From: an uncultured Collinsella sp. | GTDB taxonomy: Bacteria; Actinomycetota; Coriobacteriia; Coriobacteriales; Coriobacteriaceae | DNA: 64,000 nt | Direction of reading: 5' to 3' | Assembly (NCBI GenBank): GCA_900541025.1 | Contig: UQIL01000008.1 | Coordinates: 12,104-76,103 of the forward strand | Shown: positions 8,244 to 16,580 of the stretch, one piece after another | Layout of the letters: every line of letters begins with the position of its first letter | Position numbering within the stretch: position 1 is the stretch's first letter | Notes under the pieces: generated by a model | The model's input: only the letters and a program-made list of their open reading frames with translations | Told to the model about the DNA's origin: nothing | Database searches by the model: none | Translations under genes and position numbers: made by a program

Positions 8244-8273
8244 TGATCCGTTTCCTCCGTCCCCAACGGATCA
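8244..8273. repeat. Intergenic hairpin with CGTCCCC loop upstream of ligA
   Basis: TGATCCG (8244-8250) / CGGATCA (8267-8273) around loop TTTCCTCCGTCCCCAA. A near copy of this string begins at 51662 (GATCCG, then CTCCGTCCCC, then CGGATCA). It lies between the ligA start and the htrA terminator. Confidence 0.65.
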
Positions 8274-8281
8274 ATAAGAAA

Positions 8282-8317
8282 AGAGGGGCTGCCCCGCGTT
8301 GGCGGAACAGCCCCTCT
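8282..8317 (-). terminator. Rho-independent terminator of htrA
   Basis: AGAGGGGCTG / CAGCCCCTCT stem with a 16-base loop; on the minus strand it is followed by TTTCTTATTG. It sits 26 bases past the htrA stop. Confidence 0.85.
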
Positions 8318-8343
8318 GGCATTGGTATGTGCGAAACGGCTCG

Positions 8344-9807
8344 TTAGAAACCCTGACCGTAGCCCTGACCCTGGCCCTGCTGGCCCAGCAGCTCCTCCAG
8401 ATACTGGCGCAGCTGCTCATCGGTAATACCGCCGTTGCCGGTGTCGGTCGCGCTGTCGTCCTGCTGCTGGTTCTGCAGCTTCTCATCGGAGCCCAGCTCG
8501 ACGGTGACCTTCTTCTCGTCCTTGCCGCGCATAAGCGTAATCTCGACCTTCTCGCCCACCTCGTGGCTGCGCAGCGCGATGATCAGGCCGTCGGCACTCG
8601 TGATCTCATCGTCGCCCAGCTTGGTAATGACATCGCCCTCTTGGATGCCAGCCTTGGCGGCGGGACCGTCCTCGACGACGCTCGCCACGTACGCGCCGCT
8701 GTCGGTGCTCAGCTTGTTGGTACGGGCGTTGAGCGCATTGACGCTCGAAAGCGTGGCGCCCAAGTACGGATGCACCGGCGTCTTGCCGCCGATGATCTGG
8801 TCGGCAATGTTCTTGGCGTAGTTAACGGGAATAGCAAAGCCAACGCCCGAGCTGGAGCCCGAGTAGCTCTCGATGAGCGAATTGATACCCACGAGCTCGC
8901 CGTTGTCGTTAACGAGCGCGCCGCCGGAGTTACCCGGGTTGATAGCGGCATCGGTCTGGATCATGTTGGCATAGATGGTGTTGCCGCTGGTAGAGCTCAT
9001 GGCGGTGGAGCGATAGAGCGCCGACACGATACCCGTGGAGACGGACTGCTCGTTGCCGAACGGCGAGCCGATCGCCATGACCCACTCGCCCACGTTGAGC
9101 TTGGAGGAATCGCCGATCTCGATCGGCGTGAGCTTGGAGGCGTCAGCATCCTTGAGCTTGATGACGGCCAGGTCGCTCGAAGCATCGTTGCCCACGAACT
9201 CGGCCTCGTAGGTGGTGCCGTCGTCCATGGTCACCACGTACTGGTCGTAACCATCGACCACGTGGTTGTTGGTGAGGATGTGGCCCTCGGTATCGAGCAC
9301 CACGCCCGAACCGACGCTGCCCGAATTGTCCGACTCGTCGGCAGACTGCGAAAGCGAGCCATTCTGGCTGCCGCTCGAAGTGGCGGTAATGGAAACCACG
9401 GAGGGCAGGGCCTTGGCAGAAACGGCCTCGGCCAGCGTGGTGTCCTCGGAATCAATCGTAATCTTTTGCGTCGACGAGCCAGATGCGCCCGCCGTCACGG
9501 CATTCTTTCCGCCGCCAATGTTGAGCGTGCCGCTCATAATGAGCGCAATGACCAGCAGGGCGCCGCAGGCGCAGCCGGCAAGTGCCGTAATAAAGATCGG
9601 CAGCTTTTTGGTCTTGGTCTTGACCACCGTGTGCTTGTTCACGACCTGCTGGCCACCCAGCGGCTGGCCGGTCTGCGTGTCGTAGGCCTGCACGTAAGGA
9701 ATGTTGTTGCCATCGGCAGGCGTCGACTCTACCTGCACACGCGGCTGCTGTTGGGTCTCGCCGGCGTTGCCCGCATCCTGGGGACGCTGGGAATCGTACT
9801 CGCTCAT
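8344..9807 (-). CDS. htrA: Membrane-anchored HtrA/DegP-type serine protease with PDZ domain
   Basis: 487 residues. A cytoplasmic Gln/Pro-rich N-terminus is followed by one membrane span (about 69-92), placing the rest outside the cell. The trypsin-like domain shows the triad H182 (TNNHVVDG), D212 (SSDLAVIKL) and S294 (NPGNSGGAL). A PDZ domain (about 370-455) and a Gln/Gly-rich tail ending GQGQGYGQGF follow. It degrades or refolds damaged envelope proteins. ATG at 9807 follows AAAGGAT; a longer reading to 9846 lacks a ribosome site. Its leader contains a strong hairpin, and it follows glnR without a clear operon link. Confidence 0.95.
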   Translation of the reverse strand: MSEYDSQRPQDAGNAGETQQQPRVQVESTPADGNNIPYVQAYDTQTGQPLGGQQVVNKHTVVKTKTKKLPIFITALAGCACGALLVIALIMSGTLNIGGGKNAVTAGASGSSTQKITIDSEDTTLAEAVSAKALPSVVSITATSSGSQNGSLSQSADESDNSGSVGSGVVLDTEGHILTNNHVVDGYDQYVVTMDDGTTYEAEFVGNDASSDLAVIKLKDADASKLTPIEIGDSSKLNVGEWVMAIGSPFGNEQSVSTGIVSALYRSTAMSSTSGNTIYANMIQTDAAINPGNSGGALVNDNGELVGINSLIESYSGSSSGVGFAIPVNYAKNIADQIIGGKTPVHPYLGATLSSVNALNARTNKLSTDSGAYVASVVEDGPAAKAGIQEGDVITKLGDDEITSADGLIIALRSHEVGEKVEITLMRGKDEKKVTVELGSDEKLQNQQQDDSATDTGNGGITDEQLRQYLEELLGQQGQGQGYGQGF

Positions 9808-9836
9808 AGCTGCGATCCTTTCGTCAAATAACCAAA

Positions 9837-9860
9837 GGCCCGCCAAACATGTGGCGGGCC
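9837..9860 (-). terminator. GC-rich hairpin between glnR and htrA
   Basis: Perfect 9-bp stem GGCCCGCCA / TGGCGGGCC with a six-base loop; on the minus strand it is followed by TTTGGTTATTTG. It could end the glnR transcript. It lies only about 29 bases before the htrA start, so if the htrA promoter is further upstream it sits in the htrA leader and might attenuate. Confidence 0.6.
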
Positions 9861-9978
9861 ATCATTGTTCACGTTGAGTTGTACCCCAATATGCGGGCGC
9901 AAGTGTATGAGAACGCAATCTTTTAGGAAGGCTTAAGTTCTGCTGCAGATTCGAGAGGAACCCGCACCCGCGTCAAAA

Positions 9979-10011
9979 CCACCACAAAGGTGCCTGTCCC
10001 CTTTGTGGTGG
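9979..10011. repeat. Intergenic hairpin, CTGTCCC-loop family, copy 3
   Basis: CCACCACAAAG (9979-9989) / CTTTGTGGTGG (10001-10011) around GTGCCTGTCCC, identical to 313-345 including flanking AAAA and GAA. It starts five bases past the glnR stop, on the 3' side as with other copies. Confidence 0.8.
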
Positions 10012-10015
10012 AAAT

Positions 10016-10678
10016 CTAGTCCTTAAACAGATAACCCACGCCGCGGACGGTGGTGATGTGTGCCGCGATCTGCGGACCCACCTTGGAGCGGATGCGTCGA
10101 ATGTGCACGTCGACGGTGCGCGTGCCGCCGCAGTACTCAAAGCCCCACACGCGGTGCAGCAGCACTTCGCGGCTGTAGGCACGGTTGGGGTGCGTCGCCA
10201 AAAAGCTCAGCAGCGAGTACTCCATCAGCGTCAGGTCGATGGGCTCGTTATCGAGCGTTACCTGGTAGGTAGCCAGGTTGATCTCGAGGTTATCGATGTT
10301 GAGCACATCGTCGGCGGTGACGGTCTCCTCCTCGCCCATCAGGCGCTGTGCACGAGCCTTAAGCTCGTTGGGCGTCGCCGTGGGGCATACAAAGTCGGCA
10401 TGCGCATGATTGGGCAGGCGCAGGGTGCCGAGCGCCTCGTCGTCGACGATCACCAACATGGGGACGCCGCCGCGATCGTCAAGCCACTTGGCAATCTGAT
10501 CGATGCGGTCGCTGCGGATGCCATCGGAATCGAGGATCAGCAGGTCAAAGTCGTGCGCCGCGGTCGGCGAATCGGGGGTTGCCAGGCTCACCTCGACACC
10601 CAGGGTGGTCGTCAAGCTGCGGGCAAACTCGTGGAAGCGCGTCGTGCGCGCCATGAACAGGGCACTCTTTTCGGACAT
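10016..10678 (-). CDS. glnR: GlnR-like OmpR-family nitrogen regulator
   Basis: 220 residues: an N-terminal receiver-like domain (about 1-118) with a degenerate phosphorylation pocket (LLILDSDG), and a C-terminal winged helix (about 130-220) with LTLMEYSLLSFLATHPNRAY, GGTRTVDVHIRRIRSKVG and TTVRGVGYLF. The C-terminal half matches actinobacterial GlnR closely. GlnR switches glnA and ammonium uptake genes. ATG at 10678 follows GGAGG; a longer frame to 10762 would overlap glnA. It lies 50 bases downstream of glnA on the same strand, which supports the assignment. No paired kinase is present. Confidence 0.82.
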   Translation of the reverse strand: MSEKSALFMARTTRFHEFARSLTTTLGVEVSLATPDSPTAAHDFDLLILDSDGIRSDRIDQIAKWLDDRGGVPMLVIVDDEALGTLRLPNHAHADFVCPTATPNELKARAQRLMGEEETVTADDVLNIDNLEINLATYQVTLDNEPIDLTLMEYSLLSFLATHPNRAYSREVLLHRVWGFEYCGGTRTVDVHIRRIRSKVGPQIAAHITTVRGVGYLFKD

Positions 10679-10728
10679 ATCGGCCTCCAAAGAAATGAGC
10701 TCAATCGTACTGGAACAAGCCAGCGTGA

Positions 10729-12066
10729 TTAGGAGTTCGCCAGGTAGTGCTTGATCTCCCACTCGGTGATCGTAGACTCAAACTTATGCCACTCGGCGCG
10801 CTTCTTTTTGAGGAAGAAGCTGTGGATGTGCTCGCCGAGGGCATCCTTCATAAACTGCGAGTCCTCAAAGACGTCGAGCGCCTCTTTGAGCGAGCGCGGC
10901 AGCGGCGTGTAGCCGGCCTCGAGCATCTGGCGGTCAGTAAGTTTGAGCGTCTCAGCCGTTGCCTCGGGCGGGAGTTCCAGCTTGCGCTCGATGCCGTCCA
11001 GACCAGCCGCCAGCGTGACGGCGTTGACCAGGTACGGATTGGCCATGGGGTCGGGGCTACGAAGCTCGATGCGCGTGGACAGCTGCTTGCCGGGCTTGTA
11101 GACCGGGATGCGGACCATGCTCGCGCGGTTGCGCAGGCCCCACGTGGCGTACTGCGGCACGGAGTCGCCGCCCGTGGTGATGCGCTTGTACGAGTTGACC
11201 GTGGGGTTGGTGATGGCGCTGATCTCGCGCGCGTGCGCCAGGATGCCGGCCATGTAGTGCTTGGCGATATCGGAGAGGTGGTACTTCTCGTCGTCCTCGC
11301 CCCAAAAGACGTTGTTGCCGTCGTGGTCGAACAGCGACTGGCACAGGAACATAGCACTGCCATCCTCACCCGCCAACGGCTTGGGCATAAAGGAGGCGTG
11401 GCAACCGCTCTCGTAGGCCTGCTGCTTAATGATGAGCTTGGCCGTGGTGATGGCGTCGGACATGCTCAGGGCCTCGGCATGGCGCAGGCTCATACCGTGC
11501 TGCGAGCGGCCAGCGGCGTGGAAGGTGTACTCCACGGGCACGGACATCTTCTCGAGCGTGAGGACCGTGTTGCGGCGCAGGTCGCGGGCGGCGTCGCTCA
11601 CCGAAAGATCGAAGTAGCCCACGTTGTCGAGCGGCTCGGGGGTGTGCTCGTCGGGGAAGTAGTAATACTCCAGCTCGGCACCCACGTTGAGCAGGTAGCC
11701 GGCCTTCTCGGCCTTGCGGAACATGCGGCGCAGGGCATCGCGCGGATCGCCGGCAAACGGCTTGCGATCGGGAGTGCACACGTCGCAGAACACGCGAGCG
11801 ACGCCGTTGTGGCTCGGGCGCCACGGCAGGATCTGGAAGGTCGAAGCATCGGGGAACGCCAGCATGTCGGCTTCCTCGGGCGTAGCAAAGCCCTCGATGG
11901 CGGAGCCGTCAAAGCCAATACCCTCCTCAAAAGCGACCTCGAGGTCCTCGGGGCTAATGGCAAAGTTCTTGAGGCGGCCGAGAATGTCGACAAACCACAG
12001 ACGAACAAAGCGGATGTCACGCTGCTCTACGGAGCGGAGTACGTAATCGATGTTCTGCTGGTTCAT
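10729..12066 (-). CDS. glnA: Glutamine synthetase type I
   Basis: 445 residues, the length of the short GSI-alpha class. Makes glutamine from glutamate, ammonia and ATP as a dodecamer. Visible motifs are FDGSAIEGF (beta-grasp domain), the metal ligands in GAELEYYYF, the ATP/glutamate site NPTVNSYKR and IELRSPDPMANPYL. The start MNQQNIDYVL is standard and ATG at 12066 follows a GGGGAGC site. The adjacent glnR and a candidate GlnR box upstream point to nitrogen control at transcription. Confidence 0.97.
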   Translation of the reverse strand: MNQQNIDYVLRSVEQRDIRFVRLWFVDILGRLKNFAISPEDLEVAFEEGIGFDGSAIEGFATPEEADMLAFPDASTFQILPWRPSHNGVARVFCDVCTPDRKPFAGDPRDALRRMFRKAEKAGYLLNVGAELEYYYFPDEHTPEPLDNVGYFDLSVSDAARDLRRNTVLTLEKMSVPVEYTFHAAGRSQHGMSLRHAEALSMSDAITTAKLIIKQQAYESGCHASFMPKPLAGEDGSAMFLCQSLFDHDGNNVFWGEDDEKYHLSDIAKHYMAGILAHAREISAITNPTVNSYKRITTGGDSVPQYATWGLRNRASMVRIPVYKPGKQLSTRIELRSPDPMANPYLVNAVTLAAGLDGIERKLELPPEATAETLKLTDRQMLEAGYTPLPRSLKEALDVFEDSQFMKDALGEHIHSFFLKKKRAEWHKFESTITEWEIKHYLANS

Positions 12067-12131
12067 GTCGCTCCCCTTTCTTTCGGGCGGGTTTCGACTG
12101 GTCTATATCGCAGATACTATCGCAGAAAAAT

Positions 12132-12147
12132 GTTTCCGCAGGGTTAA
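12132..12147 (-). promoter_or_regulatory. Candidate GlnR box upstream of glnA
   Basis: On the minus strand TTAAC-CCTGCG-GAAAC matches the actinobacterial GlnR pattern gTnAC-n6-GnAAC at every defined position but the first. It lies 66 bases before the glnA start, leaving room for AT-rich promoter sequence between. The site is seen; binding is inferred. Confidence 0.5.
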
Positions 12148-12199
12148 AGCGTATCAAGCGCTCAAAAAACGTGGGCGAACAGGCTGGTATGACAAGTGA

Positions 12200-12571
12200 T
12201 TATCGCTCGGATTCGGAAACAATTTGCCTACACGCTCGTTCCAGCGCCGGAAACTCCATCGTCACCGCATCCCAAACAACCGATCGGTCGACATTGCCGT
12301 AATCATGCGCGAGGTAATTTCTCATGCCGATAATTCCACGCCACTCAATTTCGGGATGAAGCCGCTGCGAGCGTTCCGACAACTTGCCCGCTTCTTCCGT
12401 CACCCTAAGCGCGCACATCAAAAGGGAGTCCGCCAACGCCCTCGTCCGCACGTCATTCGCATGCAGAAACTCATCCTCGGTGATATCAAAAGCCTTGATG
12501 CGCTCGTTCGTTTCAGCGATGGCCTCCAAGACCTCTTGGGCGCGGAGGCCGTCTGACTTACGCGCGATCAT
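12200..12571 (-). CDS. hepT: HepT-like HEPN toxin (DUF86)
   Basis: 123 residues, all-helical, with the HEPN catalytic motif Rx4HxY as R84-NYLA-H89-D-Y91 near the C-terminus. Proteins of this family are RNases neutralised by a partner MNT nucleotidyltransferase that adenylylates the Tyr of the motif. Its ATG (12571) lies inside the end of the mntA gene, a 14-base overlap typical of translationally coupled toxin-antitoxin pairs. Confidence 0.88.
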   Translation of the reverse strand: MIARKSDGLRAQEVLEAIAETNERIKAFDITEDEFLHANDVRTRALADSLLMCALRVTEEAGKLSERSQRLHPEIEWRGIIGMRNYLAHDYGNVDRSVVWDAVTMEFPALERACRQIVSESER

Positions 12572-13052
12572 AAATGATCACTCCTTCGCGCTCGATTACC
12601 GCGGCAAGATCGTCATCAAGATCGTCACTCGAAACGAGGTCGACCTGCCTCCCGGTTTCTTTGCGCACCGCCTCACCAAACGCCGACAACGCGAAAAGAC
12701 CAAAGCCCTGCTCGCGATCAACTTCGAGACGTAAGTCGATATCGCTATCGGCACGCGCTTCGCCACGGGCATACGAACCAAAAAGAATCACGGTTTTGAT
12801 GGCGGGAATCGAGCTGGCTGCCTCGCGGACGGCGGACTCAATCTGGGCAGTATCCAAAATGCCCACCGCGACGCTTTCGCTCGCAGAGCTTTTACCGAGT
12901 GAAGGAACAAACGGCAGTGAGCGCTCGCGCAGCATCTGTCTCATAAACATATTGACCGCAACAGACGAAGTCATGCCAAGTTCTTCGCACAGCTCGGCAA
13001 ATGAATCTTTAATTGACGAGTCCACTCGCACACTCAACACAGACGCAGCCAT
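12558..13052 (-). CDS. mntA: MntA-type nucleotidyltransferase antitoxin fused to a RelB/DinJ-like ribbon-helix-helix domain
   Basis: 164 residues in two parts. Residues 1-50 (VLSVRVDSSIKDSFAELCEE, then SVAVNMFMRQML) are a RelB/DinJ-type ribbon-helix-helix DNA-binding domain. Residues about 78-164 are a minimal nucleotidyltransferase with G92-S93 and the D104xD106 metal pair (FGSYARGEARADSDIDL). MntA normally AMPylates HepT to inactivate it; the added domain would let the antitoxin bind its own promoter. ATG at 13052 follows a strong AGGAGG site. The AT-rich stretch TATATATTATCA upstream contrasts with the surrounding GC. Confidence 0.82.
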   Translation of the reverse strand: MAASVLSVRVDSSIKDSFAELCEELGMTSSVAVNMFMRQMLRERSLPFVPSLGKSSASESVAVGILDTAQIESAVREAASSIPAIKTVILFGSYARGEARADSDIDLRLEVDREQGFGLFALSAFGEAVRKETGRQVDLVSSDDLDDDLAAVIEREGVIIYDRA

Positions 13053-13094
13053 GGATACCTCCTGTATGACATTGTCTATATATTATCACACGGA

Positions 13095-14117
13095 CTAGCG
13101 CGAGGTCGAAGCGCGGTGTTCGATGTGGCCGGGGATCTCGATGCGCTTGGGGGCGAGCTTTGCGGCATCGCCCACCGTAGTGGTAACGACGTCGATGCGC
13201 TCGGACAGGCGCTCGACTACGCGCTCGGCAATGGTAAGGGTGTCTTGCGCGGCCGTGGTCACACCGCCAAAGAGCACGTGGTTCCAGGGGTAATCGTCAA
13301 ACGTCGCGATCTTGAGGCCAGCCGGCAACGAGGGTCCCAACTGTGCCAGCGCCTCGGTCAGACGCAGAAAGACCAGGCCGTTGACGGCAATGAGGCCAAG
13401 CTTTTTGCCCGCATAGTCGCGGATGGTCTCGTCCAGGCGACTGACACCCGTGGCGCCACCGTCGGCCAGGGTGACGACCTCGCCCGCAAGACCGCGGCGC
13501 GAAAGCTCGTCGGCAAAGGCCTCGGCGCGCTCGCGACGCACGGGGCTGTCATCGCTTGCCTCGGTGAGCAGGCACAGGCGTTCACTGCCCGCGACAGCCA
13601 AGGCGTCTACCAGGCCGGCGACCAGCTCACGGTTGTTGGAGGTCACCAGATCGACACCGCCGGCGGCAATATCGCGGTCGAGCAGCACGACGGGCAAGCG
13701 TCCCGCTGCCGCGGCGATCGCCTCGTCATTGCCGCCGCAGGTGTTGACGACCAGGCCGTCCACGCCGGCATCGATAAGTCTGGTGAGCGACTCTGCTTCC
13801 TTGGCGGAATCATTGCCGCTAATGGCCGTCATGAGTGAGCAGCCGCGCGCGGCGGCGCTGGCGGAAAGCCCTTCGAGCATGGCGCTCGAGAACGGGTTGG
13901 CGATATCGGCCAGGATCACGCCGATGAGGTTGGTGCGCGAGCTGCGAAGGTTGCGCGCGGCGGCACGCGGGCGATAGCCAGTGCGCTCGATGACCGCCGC
14001 GATGCGGGCACGTGTTTCCTCGGTCATCTGCCCGGGGCGGTTGTTGAGATAGCGCGAGACCGTGGCCGGGCTCACGCCCGCCTCGGCGGCAATATCCTTG
14101 ATTCTCATCTGCGCCAT
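13095..14117 (-). CDS. LacI family transcriptional regulator
   Basis: 340 residues. The N-terminal helix-turn-helix MRIKDIAAEAGVSPATVSRY and hinge helix (RPRAAARNLRSSRTNLIG) are followed by a periplasmic-binding-protein-like sensor domain (about 60-330). The ligand is unknown: no sugar genes are adjacent. ATG at 14117 follows GGGGTG; ATG at 14108 is an alternative, and a longer reading to 14210 would start in non-conserved sequence. It ends just past the mntA start but is not obviously linked to it. Confidence 0.88.
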   Translation of the reverse strand: MAQMRIKDIAAEAGVSPATVSRYLNNRPGQMTEETRARIAAVIERTGYRPRAAARNLRSSRTNLIGVILADIANPFSSAMLEGLSASAAARGCSLMTAISGNDSAKEAESLTRLIDAGVDGLVVNTCGGNDEAIAAAAGRLPVVLLDRDIAAGGVDLVTSNNRELVAGLVDALAVAGSERLCLLTEASDDSPVRRERAEAFADELSRRGLAGEVVTLADGGATGVSRLDETIRDYAGKKLGLIAVNGLVFLRLTEALAQLGPSLPAGLKIATFDDYPWNHVLFGGVTTAAQDTLTIAERVVERLSERIDVVTTTVGDAAKLAPKRIEIPGHIEHRASTSR

Positions 14118-14243
14118 AGCGCACCCCGTTTCCCAACTGTCGGCAGCCTGAGCCATTTTAGGCATTTTTTTTAAAAATCTCGCTTGCAAAACGCTGTAGG
14201 TGAGCAGCATCGTTTTTGCGTCTCGAGCAGATGCGGTGATGGA

Positions 14244-14933
14244 CTAGATAGACGAGTCTTTAGGCAGCTCAAAGTAGTCGGGATACAAGGCGATAACCGG
14301 GCCCTGCTCCTCGGGCATCAGATGCAAGTGCGTCTCGGCCAGATAGCTCGCCGTGTCGGTATCGCCCCTCTTAATGGCCTCGAGAATCCGGCGATGCTGC
14401 CGACGAATCGGCTCCCAATCCAGGTCCTGCGACACCATACGCAACCAGTTGTATCGCTCAAAATGCGTGTTGACGCTCTTCATCCAATCCCACAACATGT
14501 GGCGGCCGGCAATCACAAAACACGTCTCATGAAACAGGTTATCCAAGTCGAAAAAGCGACGCGTTTCGCTATGGTCGAGCGACTCGGACTCGGCAAGAAT
14601 CTGCTCGAGCCGCTGCTTTTGCTCGGGCGTGGCGGCAGAACAGCATTTAATGAGCACGCTTCTCTCGAGCTTCTCGCGCAAGAAGCAGGCGTTCTCGGCG
14701 CGCTCCATGCTGATTTTTGAGACATAGGTGCCGCTTTTGGGACGCGTTTCCACCAGCTCCTGCTCGCGCAGGCGCACAAAGGACTCACGAATGGGTGTGC
14801 GCCCGATCCCCGTCTCCTTTTCCAAACCAATCGCCGAAAGGCGCGTGCCGGGCTTGAGCTCGGCATAGATGATCTTGGAGCGCAATGCGTTGTATGCCTG
14901 ATCTTGCAGACTCTGATAATGCTGCTGTTCCAT
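14244..14933 (-). CDS. GntR family transcriptional regulator (FadR subfamily)
   Basis: 229 residues. A winged helix (about 8-72, with LRSKIIYAELKPGTRLSAIG and RTPIRESFVRL) is joined to an all-helical FCD sensor domain (about 85-215), whose metal-binding pattern includes D/N and H residues in FFDLDNLFHETCF and HRRILEAIKRGD. FadR-type GntR proteins respond to carboxylic acids. It ends 126 bases before the LacI gene start; no target operon is adjacent. ATG at 14933 follows GAGGG. Confidence 0.9.
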   Translation of the reverse strand: MEQQHYQSLQDQAYNALRSKIIYAELKPGTRLSAIGLEKETGIGRTPIRESFVRLREQELVETRPKSGTYVSKISMERAENACFLREKLERSVLIKCCSAATPEQKQRLEQILAESESLDHSETRRFFDLDNLFHETCFVIAGRHMLWDWMKSVNTHFERYNWLRMVSQDLDWEPIRRQHRRILEAIKRGDTDTASYLAETHLHLMPEEQGPVIALYPDYFELPKDSSI

Positions 14934-15032
14934 AAAGCCCTCGGATAAACCCCTGCTTTGTCGAATATCACCTCAGTAATACTATCGCATCGGCACGTCG
15001 CAACCGGTCTTTTGGGGCGGGGCTCTTTTGGT

Positions 15033-16286
15033 CTATGAGTGCTCGTATTTCGTAGCGCGGCCTGTCCCCTGCTTTACAATTGCGCTTCGACCAATCAGCG
15101 ATTCGAGCGCCGCCAACGTCCGCATGCGGCTCAGCCCCGTCTGTTTTTCAATCTCGCTTCGCGACATAATTCGCCCGCCCGACAAGGCCTTGAGAACCTG
15201 GACCTCTTCCTCGGACCCTTCAAAGGCATCGGTAACGGGCAATGTGACGGCCACCATGCCGCCGCGAACATCAAAAATTGGTTGATTGATCGAATCGCGA
15301 TAGGCACGTCTAATGCGCGCGATTCCCGTACCAAATTTCTCGATGTAATCCAGCTTTAAGAAGGCCTCTGCAACGATGGGGTTTCTGAGCACGGATATCT
15401 GCCCATACAGGTATTGTTCCGTCGTCAAACCGGCAGGCAGCGATCCGGGGGAGGTCACAACGACACGATCATCGTACAGGGCAATTTGAACGTTCGCTCG
15501 AACGTCCCACGTCCGATGCACCAAAGCGTTTGCAACAGCTTCGCGGAATGCCTCAAGAGGAATTCGATCGGTTTGGATGCGCTCCATCCCTTCGATACGC
15601 TCATAACGGTAGTAGCGTGCAAGCATAGCCACCGCCCTGTCCACCTGCTCAATTGCGGATACATTTGTCGCCACCTCGCGATCCAAGATCACATCCTCGG
15701 TATCGCCAAAACGGACGCAGTCGATGCCCGGAAAATCATTCTTATCCGCCAAAATCGCCGCAGCGTTGGTATAGCCGTCCTTGCCGAGCAAGCGGAGCGT
15801 ACGCATGATATCCGGCGTTAGCTCGGAAATGCCGAGGTGTTCAACACACTTATGCTCGAGCGTATGAAAGCCCAAGTTCTGGCGAGCCGATGTGAGCGCG
15901 TCGAACGTTACGTTGCTGCCTTCGAGCGTCAGCCTGCCATACTCAAACCGGTCGACCTCCACCGTTGCCGAATCGTTTCGTCTGTAGGCCTTCCCCTTGC
16001 TTCGATAGGGTTTGTCCTGCCCCTCATAAACCGTAAGGATTACGGTCCCGTGTTTCTCATCGGGCTCAAGCGAGTAACGGGGCGCGGGATCAAGACTGTC
16101 GTTAATCATGTTCTCGATGCGCAGGCATTCTGCAACCGGATCCGCAAGGCCGACAGCCACGCCATCGTCATCAACACCAAACTCAATCTTGCCCGTCCCG
16201 AAGTTTGCATAGGCGCTCACCGTTTTAAGAAACGTCGGCGTAACGCTGTCCTTGTATTCGACTGTAGGGCTCTCTCCAATAACCAT
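15033..16286 (-). CDS. Schlafen/AlbA_2-type ATP-binding transcriptional regulator
   Basis: 417 residues. N-terminal AlbA_2 (Schlafen-like) domain about 8-115 with SPTVEYKDSV, FGTGKIEFGVDDDGVAVG and the Lys/Arg-rich KPYRSKGKAYRRND. A central ATPase_C_4-type domain (about 235-345) has REAVANALVHRTWD and EKFGTGIARIRRAY. The C-terminus is a winged helix (about 360-410). Family members occur near mobile or defence genes and often regulate themselves; the true role is unknown. ATG at 16286 has GAGGGGG eight bases upstream, while GTG at 16292 is too close to it. Confidence 0.8.
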   Translation of the reverse strand: MVIGESPTVEYKDSVTPTFLKTVSAYANFGTGKIEFGVDDDGVAVGLADPVAECLRIENMINDSLDPAPRYSLEPDEKHGTVILTVYEGQDKPYRSKGKAYRRNDSATVEVDRFEYGRLTLEGSNVTFDALTSARQNLGFHTLEHKCVEHLGISELTPDIMRTLRLLGKDGYTNAAAILADKNDFPGIDCVRFGDTEDVILDREVATNVSAIEQVDRAVAMLARYYRYERIEGMERIQTDRIPLEAFREAVANALVHRTWDVRANVQIALYDDRVVVTSPGSLPAGLTTEQYLYGQISVLRNPIVAEAFLKLDYIEKFGTGIARIRRAYRDSINQPIFDVRGGMVAVTLPVTDAFEGSEEEVQVLKALSGGRIMSRSEIEKQTGLSRMRTLAALESLIGRSAIVKQGTGRATKYEHS

Positions 16287-16328
16287 ATGCACAACCCCCT
16301 CGTTTCATACCATTCATAACCGTATTAT

Positions 16329-16383
16329 AAGACGAAAACCGTTTGCGTACTGATTTATCCAAGACGTAAACGGTTTTCGTCTT
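16329..16383. repeat. Inverted and direct repeat upstream of the Schlafen-type regulator
   Basis: Perfect 16-bp arms AAGACGAAAACCGTTT (16329-16344) and AAACGGTTTTCGTCTT (16368-16383). AAGACG also recurs in direct orientation at 16361 and again near 16404, and TTTTCGTCT at 16450. The AT-rich block lies 43 bases before the gene, where an autoregulatory operator would be expected. The remainder of 16287-16580 holds a terminator and no gene. Confidence 0.65.
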
Positions 16384-16482
16384 GATTTGCATACGGAATT
16401 AAGACGCATAATTTCGCTTTCGTATGACTCAATATCGGACGCAGACTGTTTTCGTCTGTCAATACGTCTGCAATCCAAACGA

Positions 16483-16518
16483 AAAGAGCCCCGAGCTCGT
16501 ATGAACTCGGGGCTCTTT
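16483..16518. terminator. Terminator hairpin after the flavin ene-reductase region
   Basis: AAAGAGCCCCGAG / CTCGGGGCTCTTT, a perfect 13-bp stem with a ten-base loop, and A/T runs at both stem bases. It lies 63 bases past the stop at 16581 and can end that minus-strand transcript. Confidence 0.8.
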
Positions 16519-16580
16519 GTGGCGCACATCTATGATCAGCTTAGCGCAAAGTAACCTGTCCCCATGCACCAAAGGGTTGA

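Noticed and set aside
15058..15072. CCTGTCCCC string as a hairpin-family member
   Set aside because: It lies inside the coding end of the Schlafen-type gene and has no stem.
12200..16286. Defence island or integrated element
   Set aside because: HepT/MntA and a Schlafen-type protein are suggestive, but there is no integrase, attachment-site repeat or clear composition shift, and ordinary regulators lie between them.
16553..16563. Another CTGTCCC hairpin
   Set aside because: AACCTGTCCCC is present but the flanks do not pair; at most a decayed copy.
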